64,000 nt of DNA, taken from Pseudobutyrivibrio xylanivorans. GTDB taxonomy: Bacteria; Bacillota; Clostridia; Lachnospirales; Lachnospiraceae. Below are positions 50,227 through 58,225 of this stretch, one piece after another (positions within the stretch are counted from its first letter, which is position 1; each line of letters opens with the position of its first letter). Both the position numbers and the translations under genes were made by a program. The stretch covers positions 248,001-312,000 of the forward strand of contig NZ_VTVE01000001.1 of NCBI RefSeq assembly GCF_010906925.1, in the 5' to 3' direction. The notes under the pieces are model-generated. The model did not search any database and was not told the DNA's origin. It saw only the letters and a list, made by a program, of their open reading frames with translations.

Positions 50227-51948
50227 TTATGCAAATGTTTTCAGTGCTTTAACTAGTGCATCAATATCGTCTGGCGAATTGTAAATCGCAAGAGTAGGTC
50301 TGACTACACTTTCATATCCAAAGTGTCTCAAAACTGGCTGAGCACAGTGGTGGCCTGTTCTAACTGCAATGCCATAAGCATCAAGACGTTTACCAACTTC
50401 TTCATCTGAGTATCCATCAAGCTTAAAGGCTAGAGCAGATGCCTTGTTTAAAGCTGTGCCAACTAGTGTGATTCCCTTTACTGACTTCATTTCTTTGAGG
50501 GCATACTGAAGCAATTCATGCTCCCATCTAAACACGCATGGCATGCCGATTTCTGAAAGATATGTAAGTGCTGCACCTAAGCCAACAGCATCTGCGATAC
50601 TTCCTGTTCCTGCCTCAAATTTATTAGGAATAGCATTGTATATAGTACGTTCAAAAGTAACGTCAGCAATCATATTGCCGCCGCCGTGATATGGTCTTGC
50701 ACTTTCAAGGAGTTCTTTTTTACCATATACAACGCCAATACCTGTTGGAGCAAAAATCTTGTGGCCTGAGAATACAAAGAAATCTGTATCTAGGGCTGTT
50801 ACATTAACAGGAATATGAGCTATAGACTGTGCACCATCAACGAGAATTCTAACTCCGTGACGGTGAGCGATAGCTACAAGTTCCTCAACAGGAGTAACAG
50901 TTCCAAGTACGTTAGAAACGTGGGTAACTGCTACGAATTTTGTTCTCTTAGTAAAGAGCTTTTCATATTCATGCAAAATAAGCTGGCCTGTCTCATCACA
51001 AGGAATTACCTTGATTACAGCACCTGTTTCCTGGGCGATAAGTTGCCATGGAACGATATTTGCGTGATGCTCTAAGATAGATACGATAATTTCATCACCT
51101 GGCTCCAAAGTAGGCTTAACATAGGCGTTTGCAACTAAGTTGATAGCCTCTGTTGTACCTCTTACAAATACAATCTCTTCTGAGCTTGATGCGCCAATAA
51201 AGTCGCGGACAATATTTCTTGCATTTTCATAAGCGTCAGTAGAGCGTGCAGCCAAGGTATGGGCACCTCTATGAACATTTGAATTTTCATGCTCATAGTA
51301 GTAAGACAAACGGTCGATTACGGCCTTTGGTCTCTGGGTTGTGGCACCATTATCAAGCCAAACTAGTGGATTTCCATTTATCTTTTCTGAAAGAATAGGG
51401 AAATCGCTTCTAATCTGCGCAAGTGTTTTTGAGCCAATTCTAATAGACTCATCTCTAGATGAATAAGGCAACTCAATATTGCTTTGATTTGTGACTCTGT
51501 CACCACCAAGAGATGTAGGTGCATCGATTTTTCTTTCATTTTCCAGAGCCTGTGTTTTAGATAAAACTACAGGTGAATATGAGACTGATGCAGGATTCTC
51601 ATTTGGCAAATCTTTTTCATCAGGTAAAAATTCAGAGTATGGATTTTCAGCTACCTGAACAGAGTTTAACCAAGGTTCAGAAGATGCTCCACCGTAAGCA
51701 AAAGGATGCTCCCAGTCAAATTCGGAAGAAGCGTAGTTTACATTATCACCTTGAGGGATGCTACTTACCACCTCACTGCCTCCGGCAGCATTTGTTACGG
51801 CATCTGGAGTATCAAGTGTAGTTGGAGCAGAAGGGACAGCTGTAGTAGATGCAGCTGTGTCTCCAACTAAGTCTGGAAAAAGCTCATTTGCTAAAAGAGT
51901 CAGCTCCTTAGCGCTGGGAATTCCAGCCAAATTCTCAATCGTAGTCAT
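50227..51948 (-). CDS. SufS-type cysteine desulfurase with encapsulin-cargo N-terminal extension
   Basis: PLP enzyme converting cysteine to alanine and enzyme-bound persulfide. The catalytic part (about 175-573) has FPILSEKINGNPLVWLDNGA, EHHANIVPWQ, PLP-Lys in FSGHKIFAPTGIG, and active-site Cys in RTGHHCAQPVLRHFG. It is preceded by about 170 residues of low-complexity Ser/Thr/Pro/Ala/Asn sequence starting ENLAGIPSAKELTLLANELF, a feature typical of the cargo enzyme of family 2A encapsulins, where it targets the enzyme into the shell. Start at ATG 51948 with AGGTGA upstream (GTG 51957 possible); it overlaps the encapsulin stop. Length 573 versus about 400 for ordinary SufS. Confidence 0.93.
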   Translation of the reverse strand: MTTIENLAGIPSAKELTLLANELFPDLVGDTAASTTAVPSAPTTLDTPDAVTNAAGGSEVVSSIPQGDNVNYASSEFDWEHPFAYGGASSEPWLNSVQVAENPYSEFLPDEKDLPNENPASVSYSPVVLSKTQALENERKIDAPTSLGGDRVTNQSNIELPYSSRDESIRIGSKTLAQIRSDFPILSEKINGNPLVWLDNGATTQRPKAVIDRLSYYYEHENSNVHRGAHTLAARSTDAYENARNIVRDFIGASSSEEIVFVRGTTEAINLVANAYVKPTLEPGDEIIVSILEHHANIVPWQLIAQETGAVIKVIPCDETGQLILHEYEKLFTKRTKFVAVTHVSNVLGTVTPVEELVAIAHRHGVRILVDGAQSIAHIPVNVTALDTDFFVFSGHKIFAPTGIGVVYGKKELLESARPYHGGGNMIADVTFERTIYNAIPNKFEAGTGSIADAVGLGAALTYLSEIGMPCVFRWEHELLQYALKEMKSVKGITLVGTALNKASALAFKLDGYSDEEVGKRLDAYGIAVRTGHHCAQPVLRHFGYESVVRPTLAIYNSPDDIDALVKALKTFA

Positions 51949-52894
51949 AGTACTCACCTACCTCTACATCCTCTAAAACAGCAATAGCATCATCAGCTAA
52001 AATTGCAGCAGAGCAGTATAGAGAGAGAAGATAAGAAGCAACTCCTTTATCATCAATACCTCTAAATCTTACAGAAAGACCTCTTGAGTGCTCGTTCTTT
52101 AAACCAGCCTGGAAAAGACCGATTACACCGCGCTTTGCCTCACCAGTTCTGATAAGTAAGATATTTGTCTTTCCACCTTCAGACTGTGGATTCTTTAATC
52201 CGTCTACAAGTAACTTGTCTGTAGGAATGATTGGGATTCCTCTCCAAGCTAAGAAAGTGCCTCCTGCAATGTTAACAGTAACAGGTGGAACGCCTCTCTT
52301 TGTACATTCTCTCTCGAATGCAGCGATTGCACGAGGGTGAGCCAAGAAGAATGAAGGCTCTTTCCAAACCTTTGAAATAAGCTCATCTAAATCGTCTGGA
52401 GTAGGTGCGCCGTTTCTTGTCTGGATTCTCTGTGAATCAGCGATATTCTTAAGAAGACCATAGTCATCATTGTTGATGAGCTGGCTTTCCTGTCTCTCGC
52501 GTAATGATTCAATTGCAAGACCAAGCTGTTCCTGAACCTGATCATAAGGAGCGCTGTAAACATCCTCAATTGCAGTGTTGACATTGATGATTGTAGAAAT
52601 AGAGTTGAGTCTGTATTCTCTTGGCTCAGTCTCATACTCTACATAACCATCAGGGATGATGTCGGACTTTTTAGTCTGGCTGCAAAGTACATCGAGAGGT
52701 GTCTCCCCCTCTACAACCTTGTTTACTCTAAAAATTCCTGTCTCAAGTCCCTTGAACTCAAGAAGCTTTGTGAGCCACTTTGGTGTGAGAGCACCGTACT
52801 GTGGCTTTGTCTTTGTGACATTGGCAAGGTTATATGCGGCTTTTGCGCCAAGTGCATTAATGCCTTCCTTTGTCTCAACATTTTCCTTTGACAT
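51935..52894 (-). CDS. Family 2A encapsulin shell protein (SrpI-like)
   Basis: A 319-residue HK97-fold nanocompartment shell. It resembles Synechococcus SrpI: N-terminal ALGAKAAYNLANVTKTKPQY, LTPKWLTKLLEFKGLETGI, FRVNKVVEGETPLDVL, and the C-terminal AGLKNEHSRGLSVRFRGIDD followed by ASYLLSLYCSAAILADDAIA. Family 2A shells package a cysteine desulfurase and store or mobilise sulfur. AAGGAGG precedes ATG. Position between the E1-like gene (58 bp) and the desulfurase (overlap) supports co-expression. It is not a phage capsid: no terminase, portal or tail genes are near. Confidence 0.93.
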   Translation of the reverse strand: MSKENVETKEGINALGAKAAYNLANVTKTKPQYGALTPKWLTKLLEFKGLETGIFRVNKVVEGETPLDVLCSQTKKSDIIPDGYVEYETEPREYRLNSISTIINVNTAIEDVYSAPYDQVQEQLGLAIESLRERQESQLINNDDYGLLKNIADSQRIQTRNGAPTPDDLDELISKVWKEPSFFLAHPRAIAAFERECTKRGVPPVTVNIAGGTFLAWRGIPIIPTDKLLVDGLKNPQSEGGKTNILLIRTGEAKRGVIGLFQAGLKNEHSRGLSVRFRGIDDKGVASYLLSLYCSAAILADDAIAVLEDVEVGEYYDYD

Positions 52895-52952
52895 TTTGTT
52901 ATCCTCCTTTGAATGTTTTGCATATATAAAGTCTTATGACTATATGCCTTTT

Positions 52953-54410
52953 TTACAGCCAAGCTCCCTCATGTGAGAACATAATATCCTTAAGGGAATC
53001 AATACCTCCTTTTAGGTTGTACATTGGTCCATCATAGCCTGCCTCACGAAGAGTGTTGATGGCTAGGATACTGCGCTTGCCCTCCTTGCATAGGAAGACA
53101 GTTGGGATTTCCGGATTAAGTTCCCCCTTTCTACGAGCAAGCTGACCAATTGGAATTACTACCGCATTAGGGAAGCGGAGAATTGCTCGCTCGTGAGGTT
53201 CTCTAACATCTACGATGGTAAGAGCCTCGTCGTTTTCTATCTTGCTTGCGAATTCTTCAGCTGTGAATCCTTCAACTGGGATTTCTTCCTCAGCTTCTTT
53301 CAATCCGCAGAAATCGTCATAATCAAAATTTTCCACCTTGATAATGGATGGATTATCGCCGCAAATTGGGCACTTATGGCTTTTGGTTACGGTGAGCAGG
53401 TTAGAGCGAAGGTAGAGGCTATCTACTGTAAGCAGCTTGCCTGAAAGATTCTCACCGATACCTATAATTAGCTTTAGAGCCTCGTTGGCCTGAATGCTTC
53501 CCACAATTCCAGGAAGTGGGCTGATAGCGCCACCTTCTGAGCATGTAGGAACAAGTCCTGCTGGTGGTGGAGCTGGAAATACACAGCGATAGCATGGCCC
53601 ACCATTTAAATTAAATATGCCCACCTGGCCCTCGTACTGATAAATGGCTCCGAATACAAGTGGGATTCCAATGAGAGCGCAAGCGTCATTTATCAAATAT
53701 CTAGCCTTGTAGTTGTCAGTACAATCGATTACAAGATCGTAACCGTCGATTATTTCTACTATATTGTCCGCATCTAATTTCACATTTTCAGGCTCAAAGA
53801 CAATGTTTTTATTAATGTTTTTAACCTTGTCTCTAGCAGATGCTACCTTTGGTCGTTTTAAATCGCGAGAAGAGTGGAGCACCTGATTCTGCAAATTATC
53901 AAGGGCAACCACATCGAAATCTACTACCTTTATAGTGCCAACCCCTGCAGCAGCTAAGTACTGGATGACTGGTGAACCAAGGGCTCCTGCGCCGATAACT
54001 ACCACCTTTGCTGCCTTTATTCTCTTTTGGCCCTTAACACCGATGTCTCTAAGCATCAAGTGCTTCCCGAAGCGTTCAACTTCTGAATCGTCAAAGGAAA
54101 CTGCCTTTGCTCGCTCGTCAGATATAATGCTGTTTTTAGGGCTGCCGCCAGCAATAGCAGGAAGCAGATAAACATCTCGACCTGGTATTAATGCATCACT
54201 CCAAGTAGACTCATCTGATTTATTTATGTCCCCTACATATATTTGGATAAAGCTCCGAAGATGCTTGTCCTCATCGAATAGTATTTCCTTAGAATCTGGG
54301 TATTCATCTGTAAGCCAGTCAAGTATTCCTCGGATATTCTCAGCGGGGATATCGAATTTATGATTTTTTCCAAAGAATCCTCGCAATGTTGCTGATATAT
54401 ATACGCTCAT
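52953..54410 (-). CDS. Fused sulfur-carrier / E1-like (MoeB/ThiF) / rhodanese protein
   Basis: A 485-residue three-part protein. Residues 1-89: beta-grasp MoaD/ThiS/CysO-like domain (MSVYISATLRGFFGKNHKF) ending in PAIAGG. Residues 100-345: adenylating domain with VVVIGAGALGSPVIQYLAAA, DCTDNYKARYLIND, Cys in LVPTCSEGG, and zinc cysteine pairs GPCYRC and CPICG. Residues 375-485: rhodanese with active Cys in VFLCKEGKRS. In Mycobacterium, MoeZ plus CysO does the same as separate proteins, loading a thiocarboxylate on the Gly-Gly tail. Here carrier and activating enzyme are in one chain, with the Gly-Gly inside it. GGAGTGGAG before ATG; 11 bp from the JAMM gene. Confidence 0.92.
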   Translation of the reverse strand: MSVYISATLRGFFGKNHKFDIPAENIRGILDWLTDEYPDSKEILFDEDKHLRSFIQIYVGDINKSDESTWSDALIPGRDVYLLPAIAGGSPKNSIISDERAKAVSFDDSEVERFGKHLMLRDIGVKGQKRIKAAKVVVIGAGALGSPVIQYLAAAGVGTIKVVDFDVVALDNLQNQVLHSSRDLKRPKVASARDKVKNINKNIVFEPENVKLDADNIVEIIDGYDLVIDCTDNYKARYLINDACALIGIPLVFGAIYQYEGQVGIFNLNGGPCYRCVFPAPPPAGLVPTCSEGGAISPLPGIVGSIQANEALKLIIGIGENLSGKLLTVDSLYLRSNLLTVTKSHKCPICGDNPSIIKVENFDYDDFCGLKEAEEEIPVEGFTAEEFASKIENDEALTIVDVREPHERAILRFPNAVVIPIGQLARRKGELNPEIPTVFLCKEGKRSILAINTLREAGYDGPMYNLKGGIDSLKDIMFSHEGAWL

Positions 54411-54421
54411 TTCTCCACTCC

Positions 54422-54829
54422 TTATTTCACGTTTATTTCCAATTCTTCTATGCCTTCCCAGATATTCTGGCGAAAATAAGCTTTTACTTGCTTGGTGCCA
54501 TCACTGGCAACAGAGGTGATACAGTAGTTAAGTTTGGGAATCATATAGGTTTTATCTTCCTCAGATAAAATAGCTGCAGCATCTGGGTGAGAATGGAAGA
54601 ATCCAATAACATCTAGATGGTGGTGCTGGGCCCATTTTTCTATCATCAGATAGTCCAATGAGTCGATTCTGAAACTGTCAGTTTCTGCTACCAAATTCGG
54701 TAGATTACACACATCGTTTACTTGATTTAAGTCACTGTTGCCAAGCAATACACCGCAGGCCTCATTTGGATACTGAGCCTCAGAGATTGATGTCAGCTTA
54801 AAGAATGCTTCTTTATTAATCTGCAACAT
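54422..54829 (-). CDS. M67 family metallopeptidase (JAMM, Mec-like)
   Basis: A 135-residue zinc peptidase. The JAMM motif is intact: Glu in YPNEACGVLLG (about 23), and GFFHSHPDAAAILSEED (about 75-91) with both zinc His and Asp. Bacterial relatives such as Mycobacterium Mec remove cysteine from the CysO carrier. First gene of the operon, followed after 11 bp by the fused carrier/E1 gene, which makes the carrier its likely substrate. AGGTGATT precedes ATG. Confidence 0.9.
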   Translation of the reverse strand: MLQINKEAFFKLTSISEAQYPNEACGVLLGNSDLNQVNDVCNLPNLVAETDSFRIDSLDYLMIEKWAQHHHLDVIGFFHSHPDAAAILSEEDKTYMIPKLNYCITSVASDGTKQVKAYFRQNIWEGIEELEINVK

Positions 54830-54853
54830 AAATCACCTCCCCACACCTATTAA

Positions 54854-54906
54854 CTACTAAACCAGTAGGTTAGTAGGATAATATCAAAAACCACCAAAAT
54901 TCACAA
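54854..54906 (-). promoter_or_regulatory. Promoter and palindromic operator of the encapsulin operon
   Basis: On the minus strand: TTGTGA (54906-54901), 17-bp spacer, TATTAT (54883-54878). Just downstream a 23-bp palindrome CTACTAA.N9.TTAGTAG (54854-54876) covers the expected start of transcription, a typical repressor position. A second palindrome CTATCAA.TAATT.TTGATAG (54939-54957) lies upstream. Rrf2-type regulators such as CymR or IscR would be candidates, but the sequence alone does not say. Confidence 0.72.
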
Positions 54907-55081
54907 TATGTCTAGTTCCACAGAAATCCTATAGCTAACTATCAATAATTTTGATAGCAGATGAGACAGGTTTTTTTATGGGAAAATAGCAGTGAAAAAA
55001 CAACAAAAAATGTACAAAGAACGCGGAAAATGCTACACTTAGGTTGTTGTTTAAAGCAAAAGGATATGTGGAGGAAATGAA

Positions 55082-55876
55082 ATGAAAATCGGTTTTATTG
55101 GAACTGGAAACATGGGCAGCGCAATGATGGGCGGTATGGTTTCATCGGGAATCGTGGCTGCATCTAATGTTATGGCTAGCGATATTTTCCAGGCTGCACT
55201 TGATAGAATTAGCGACCAGTTAAATATTGCAACAAGCACTAATAATCGTGATGTTGTAGATTTTGCAGATATTGTATTCTTGGCTGTTAAGCCTCAGTAC
55301 TTAGCTGGAGCTATTGACGGAATCAAGGATATGGATTTTACAGATAAGATTGTAGTCAGCATTGCAGCAGGTCAGTCTATTGAAAAGCTTACTGAGCTTT
55401 TTGGCAAGCAGCTCAAGCTCATCCGTGTTATGCCTAATACTCCAGCACTTGTTGGAGAGGCTATGAGTGCACTTAGTCCTAACGAGCTTGTTTCAGAGGA
55501 TGAGGCTGACATCGTGCTTCATTTATTTGAGTCATTTGGCAAGGCCGAGATCGTCCCTGAGAAATTGCAGGATGCTGTAGTTGGTATCAGCGGTTCTTCT
55601 CCAGCTTATGTATATATGTTTATTGAGGCACTTGCAGACGGAGCAGTTGCAGAGGGCATGCCAAGAGCGCAGGCATACAAGTTTGCAGCCCAGGCTGTAC
55701 TTGGCTCTGCCAAGATGGTCCTTGAAACAGGTGAGCACCCTGGCGTACTTAAGGATGCTGTATGCTCACCAGGTGGCACTACAATAGAGGCAGTTGCTAC
55801 ACTTGAGGCTCTTGGATTCAGAAATGCAGTTATTGAAGCAGAGCGCGTTTGCGTTGAGAAGTCTAGAGATTTGTAG
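55082..55876 (+). CDS. proC: Pyrroline-5-carboxylate reductase
   Basis: Last step of proline synthesis, NAD(P)H-dependent. The 264-residue protein has the Rossmann start MKIGFIGTGNMGSAMMGGMV, AVKPQYLA, IRVMPNTPALVGEAMS, and the C-terminal signature SPAYVYMFIEALADGAV with CSPGGTTIEAVATLE. GTGGAGGAAATGAA before ATG. Divergent from the encapsulin operon, with an extended -10 TGCTACACT about 45 bp upstream. Confidence 0.95.
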   Translation: MKIGFIGTGNMGSAMMGGMVSSGIVAASNVMASDIFQAALDRISDQLNIATSTNNRDVVDFADIVFLAVKPQYLAGAIDGIKDMDFTDKIVVSIAAGQSIEKLTELFGKQLKLIRVMPNTPALVGEAMSALSPNELVSEDEADIVLHLFESFGKAEIVPEKLQDAVVGISGSSPAYVYMFIEALADGAVAEGMPRAQAYKFAAQAVLGSAKMVLETGEHPGVLKDAVCSPGGTTIEAVATLEALGFRNAVIEAERVCVEKSRDL

Positions 55877-55934
55877 GATTGACGGGGCTGTAGCGTTGGC
55901 AGGCTTCTAGGTTTTAATATTGATTAATAATTGG

Positions 55935-55983
55935 ATCTCTCCATGCGGGATAAGTAATCATATCCCACGTGGGGAGATTTTTT
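55935..55983 (+). terminator. proC terminator
   Basis: ATCTCTCC (55935-55942), GGGATA/TATCCC inner stem, GGGGAGAT (55971-55978), then T6. Confidence 0.9.
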
Positions 55984-56013
55984 GTTTATTTCAGTGGCGA
56001 ATCTGAGGTCGGC

Positions 56014-56307
56014 TACTGCCTAGATAGGGAAAATGGAAATAAGCAGTAGCGATTTTGGAGAATGTTACTGCCTAGATGAGAAAAATGAGAATAAGCAGTA
56101 GCGATTTTTGAGAATGTTACTGCCTAGATGAGAAAAATGGAAATAAGCAGTAGCGATTTTGGAGAATGGTACTGCCTAGATGAGAAAAATGAGAATAAGC
56201 AGTAGCGATTTTGAAAAAGGGTACTGCCTGGATGAGAAAAATAGAAATAAGCAGTAGAAATCAAAAGAAGGCTACAGCCTAAAATCGAAAAATAAATATA
56301 GGCAGTA
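56014..56307. repeat. 52-bp tandem inverted-repeat array, 6 units (array B)
   Basis: Same family as array A. Left arms TACTGCCT at 56014, 56066, 56118, 56170 and 56222 (52 bp apart), and TACAGCCT at 56273 (51 bp). Right arms (AAGCAGTA or AGGCAGTA) start 27 bp after each. The last unit has diverged, with one arm substitution and one deleted base. The array lies between the proC terminator and the promoter of the CPBP cluster, so it is probably not within that transcript. Confidence 0.95.
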
Positions 56308-56326
56308 GAATTTTTAAAATTTCATG

Positions 56327-56391
56327 TTGACATACTTCAGCTGTCGTAGTATAGTACTGCGATAGATAGAGTACTACGGCAGACGTAGTAC
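56327..56391 (+). promoter_or_regulatory. CPBP cluster promoter with two palindromic operators
   Basis: TTGACA (56327-56332), 17-bp spacer, TATAGT (56350-56355). Palindrome 1, TCGTAGTA.TAG.TACTGCGA (56344-56362), covers the -10. Palindrome 2, GTACTACG.GCAGA.CGTAGTAC (56371-56391), covers the early transcript. Both share the CGTAGTA half-site, indicating one dimeric repressor bound twice. No regulator gene lies beside the cluster in this window. Confidence 0.85.
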
Positions 56392-56437
56392 GACACTAAT
56401 AGTATGACAGACATAGTAATATAGCGGAGGAAATATT

Positions 56438-57358
56438 ATGGATACAACAGTAACTAAGTGTAATAGTGGAAAAGTAAAGAAGACTATATGGCAGAAAATA
56501 TTAGATTTTCCACTAGTACCACTTATTGAGATTGCCATTATTGGAATAATAGGTAATTTTCTAGGCAGAGGTGTTTCTAATTTATTTAGACCATTTGCAA
56601 ATGAGCAAAACATTGATTCTATTAGATTTTTAGCGGCCTATTTTTCAACAGCTGGAACTGTTATAGCTCAGCTGATTTATATGTGGGTTGTAAAGCCTCA
56701 CCGTCCAATGCTTAAGACAATGGGAACTAGTATCTCCGGCAACAATATAAAGATGGCATTTATAGGTCTTGTTGTTGGTTTGGTTATGAATGGTTCTGCA
56801 ATTTTGGTGGCAGCCTTACATAAGGATGTGAAGCTGCATTTTGCTGGAGGCAGCCTGCTTTTATTTATTCTGTTATTCATAGCTGTACTTTTTCAGGCGA
56901 GCAATGAAGAGATTCTCTGCAGATGCTTCTTATATCATCGTTTTAACAAGATATTTAAAAGACCAGCTGTTGCTATGTTTATTGCCTCAACACTTTTTGG
57001 ATTTCTACATTTATTAAATCCGGGAGTATCACCCCTTGCAATTATTAATGTAGTTCTTGCTGGACTTTGGCTTGGACTTCTTATGTATTGCTTTGACAGT
57101 ATTTGGATGGCAATAGCTGCACACCTTGGCTGGAATTATTCTCAAAGCATTATCTTTGGTCTACCAAATAGTGGAAATGCATCAGCTTTCTCATTATTAA
57201 AGTATGACATGGCATCAGCAACAAATAGCTTTGCATACAATGTAGACTTTGGTGTGGAAGGAACAGTGTTTGTATGCATCATGCTGCTAGTAATAGATTG
57301 TGGACTTATCGTATATGCGATAACAAAGAAAAAGCAGCCTACAGATGTGTATCTTTAA
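56438..57358 (+). CDS. CPBP family intramembrane protease 1 of the cluster
   Basis: A 306-residue multi-pass protein. Motif 1 NEEILCRCFL holds the Glu pair (157-158) and Arg (162); motif 2 FGFLHLLNPG contains the His (about 190), and AAHLGWNYSQ the third motif. First gene behind a strong, doubly operated promoter. GGAGGAA before ATG. Likely membrane-embedded glutamic peptidase; substrate unknown. Confidence 0.87.
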   Translation: MDTTVTKCNSGKVKKTIWQKILDFPLVPLIEIAIIGIIGNFLGRGVSNLFRPFANEQNIDSIRFLAAYFSTAGTVIAQLIYMWVVKPHRPMLKTMGTSISGNNIKMAFIGLVVGLVMNGSAILVAALHKDVKLHFAGGSLLLFILLFIAVLFQASNEEILCRCFLYHRFNKIFKRPAVAMFIASTLFGFLHLLNPGVSPLAIINVVLAGLWLGLLMYCFDSIWMAIAAHLGWNYSQSIIFGLPNSGNASAFSLLKYDMASATNSFAYNVDFGVEGTVFVCIMLLVIDCGLIVYAITKKKQPTDVYL

Positions 57359-57420
57359 AGATTCTTTAAGAATTTATTTGGTATTGTGTTATGGAAATTG
57401 GAAATGAAAGGAATAGGAAG

Positions 57421-58185
57421 ATGAGTAAGAAAAAATGTGTGATAGGAATAATTTTAGCAATGATTTTTTCCTTTGGAATATCCATGGTTGCATATAATTT
57501 ATTCCCAGAGAATACAATTGCTCAAGTGATATTGGAAGCTATTGATGTGGCAGGTTTGCTTGGAATAATAATTGCTTTTGGTCAAAAGAGAGAATTAGGG
57601 TTTTCAGTAGGCAGTTTCATTGAGGGCATTAAGTTAAATGCTTATGTGCTTGCCTATGCGGTTCCATTTTTTATCTATCATCTTGTTGATTGGTTGCTTG
57701 GAAATGGAGGCCCAGATTTTTATGCTAATACCATTGGTTCCGCGTTAATTCTTTTTCTTACAGCTGGAATGCGCGAGGAATTACTATTTAGAGGAATTGC
57801 TTTTAATTTCATTAAAGCTACAGGTGAACTTAGTCGTCCGATGGTTATTAAAGCTTCAGTTATTTCAGCACTCCTTTTTGGAATTTTGCATTTTTCAAAT
57901 TATTTCTTTGGACAGGATTTGCTTTCAACATTATGTCAGGTGGTATATGCAAGTGCCATTGGAATATTCTTTGCAGCGGTTTATTTTAGGACAAAAAATA
58001 TTTGGGCCAATATAGCAGTTCACTTTTTCTTTGATTTTGCCCATGTAAATATGGAGGAAGTTCTAGGGGTAAAAGGTAATTTAGTAGGTGAATCCATGTC
58101 TACTTTAATTTATTCAATTGTAACTATTGCAGTAGCTTTCTATCTTATGAGAGAAAAGAAATTACAGCCAGTGCTTCAGGGGTAA
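57421..58185 (+). CDS. CPBP family intramembrane protease 2 of the cluster
   Basis: A 254-residue membrane protein with motif 1 REELLFRGI (Glu 119-120, Arg 124), FGILHFSNYFFGQD and HFFFDFAHVN containing the catalytic His and Asn-equivalent sites. Start set at 57421, with AGGAA upstream; ATG 57391 is weaker. Paralogous to the other CPBP genes here but clearly diverged. Confidence 0.86.
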   Translation: MSKKKCVIGIILAMIFSFGISMVAYNLFPENTIAQVILEAIDVAGLLGIIIAFGQKRELGFSVGSFIEGIKLNAYVLAYAVPFFIYHLVDWLLGNGGPDFYANTIGSALILFLTAGMREELLFRGIAFNFIKATGELSRPMVIKASVISALLFGILHFSNYFFGQDLLSTLCQVVYASAIGIFFAAVYFRTKNIWANIAVHFFFDFAHVNMEEVLGVKGNLVGESMSTLIYSIVTIAVAFYLMREKKLQPVLQG

Positions 58186-58225
58186 GAATCAACAGTAATT
58201 TAAATGACAGGGAGGATATTTTCAA

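Noticed and set aside
51935-52894. Prophage major capsid protein
   Set aside because: The HK97-type shell gene is alone, with no portal, terminase, protease or tail genes, and it is embedded in a sulfur operon with a cargo desulfurase. Encapsulin fits much better.
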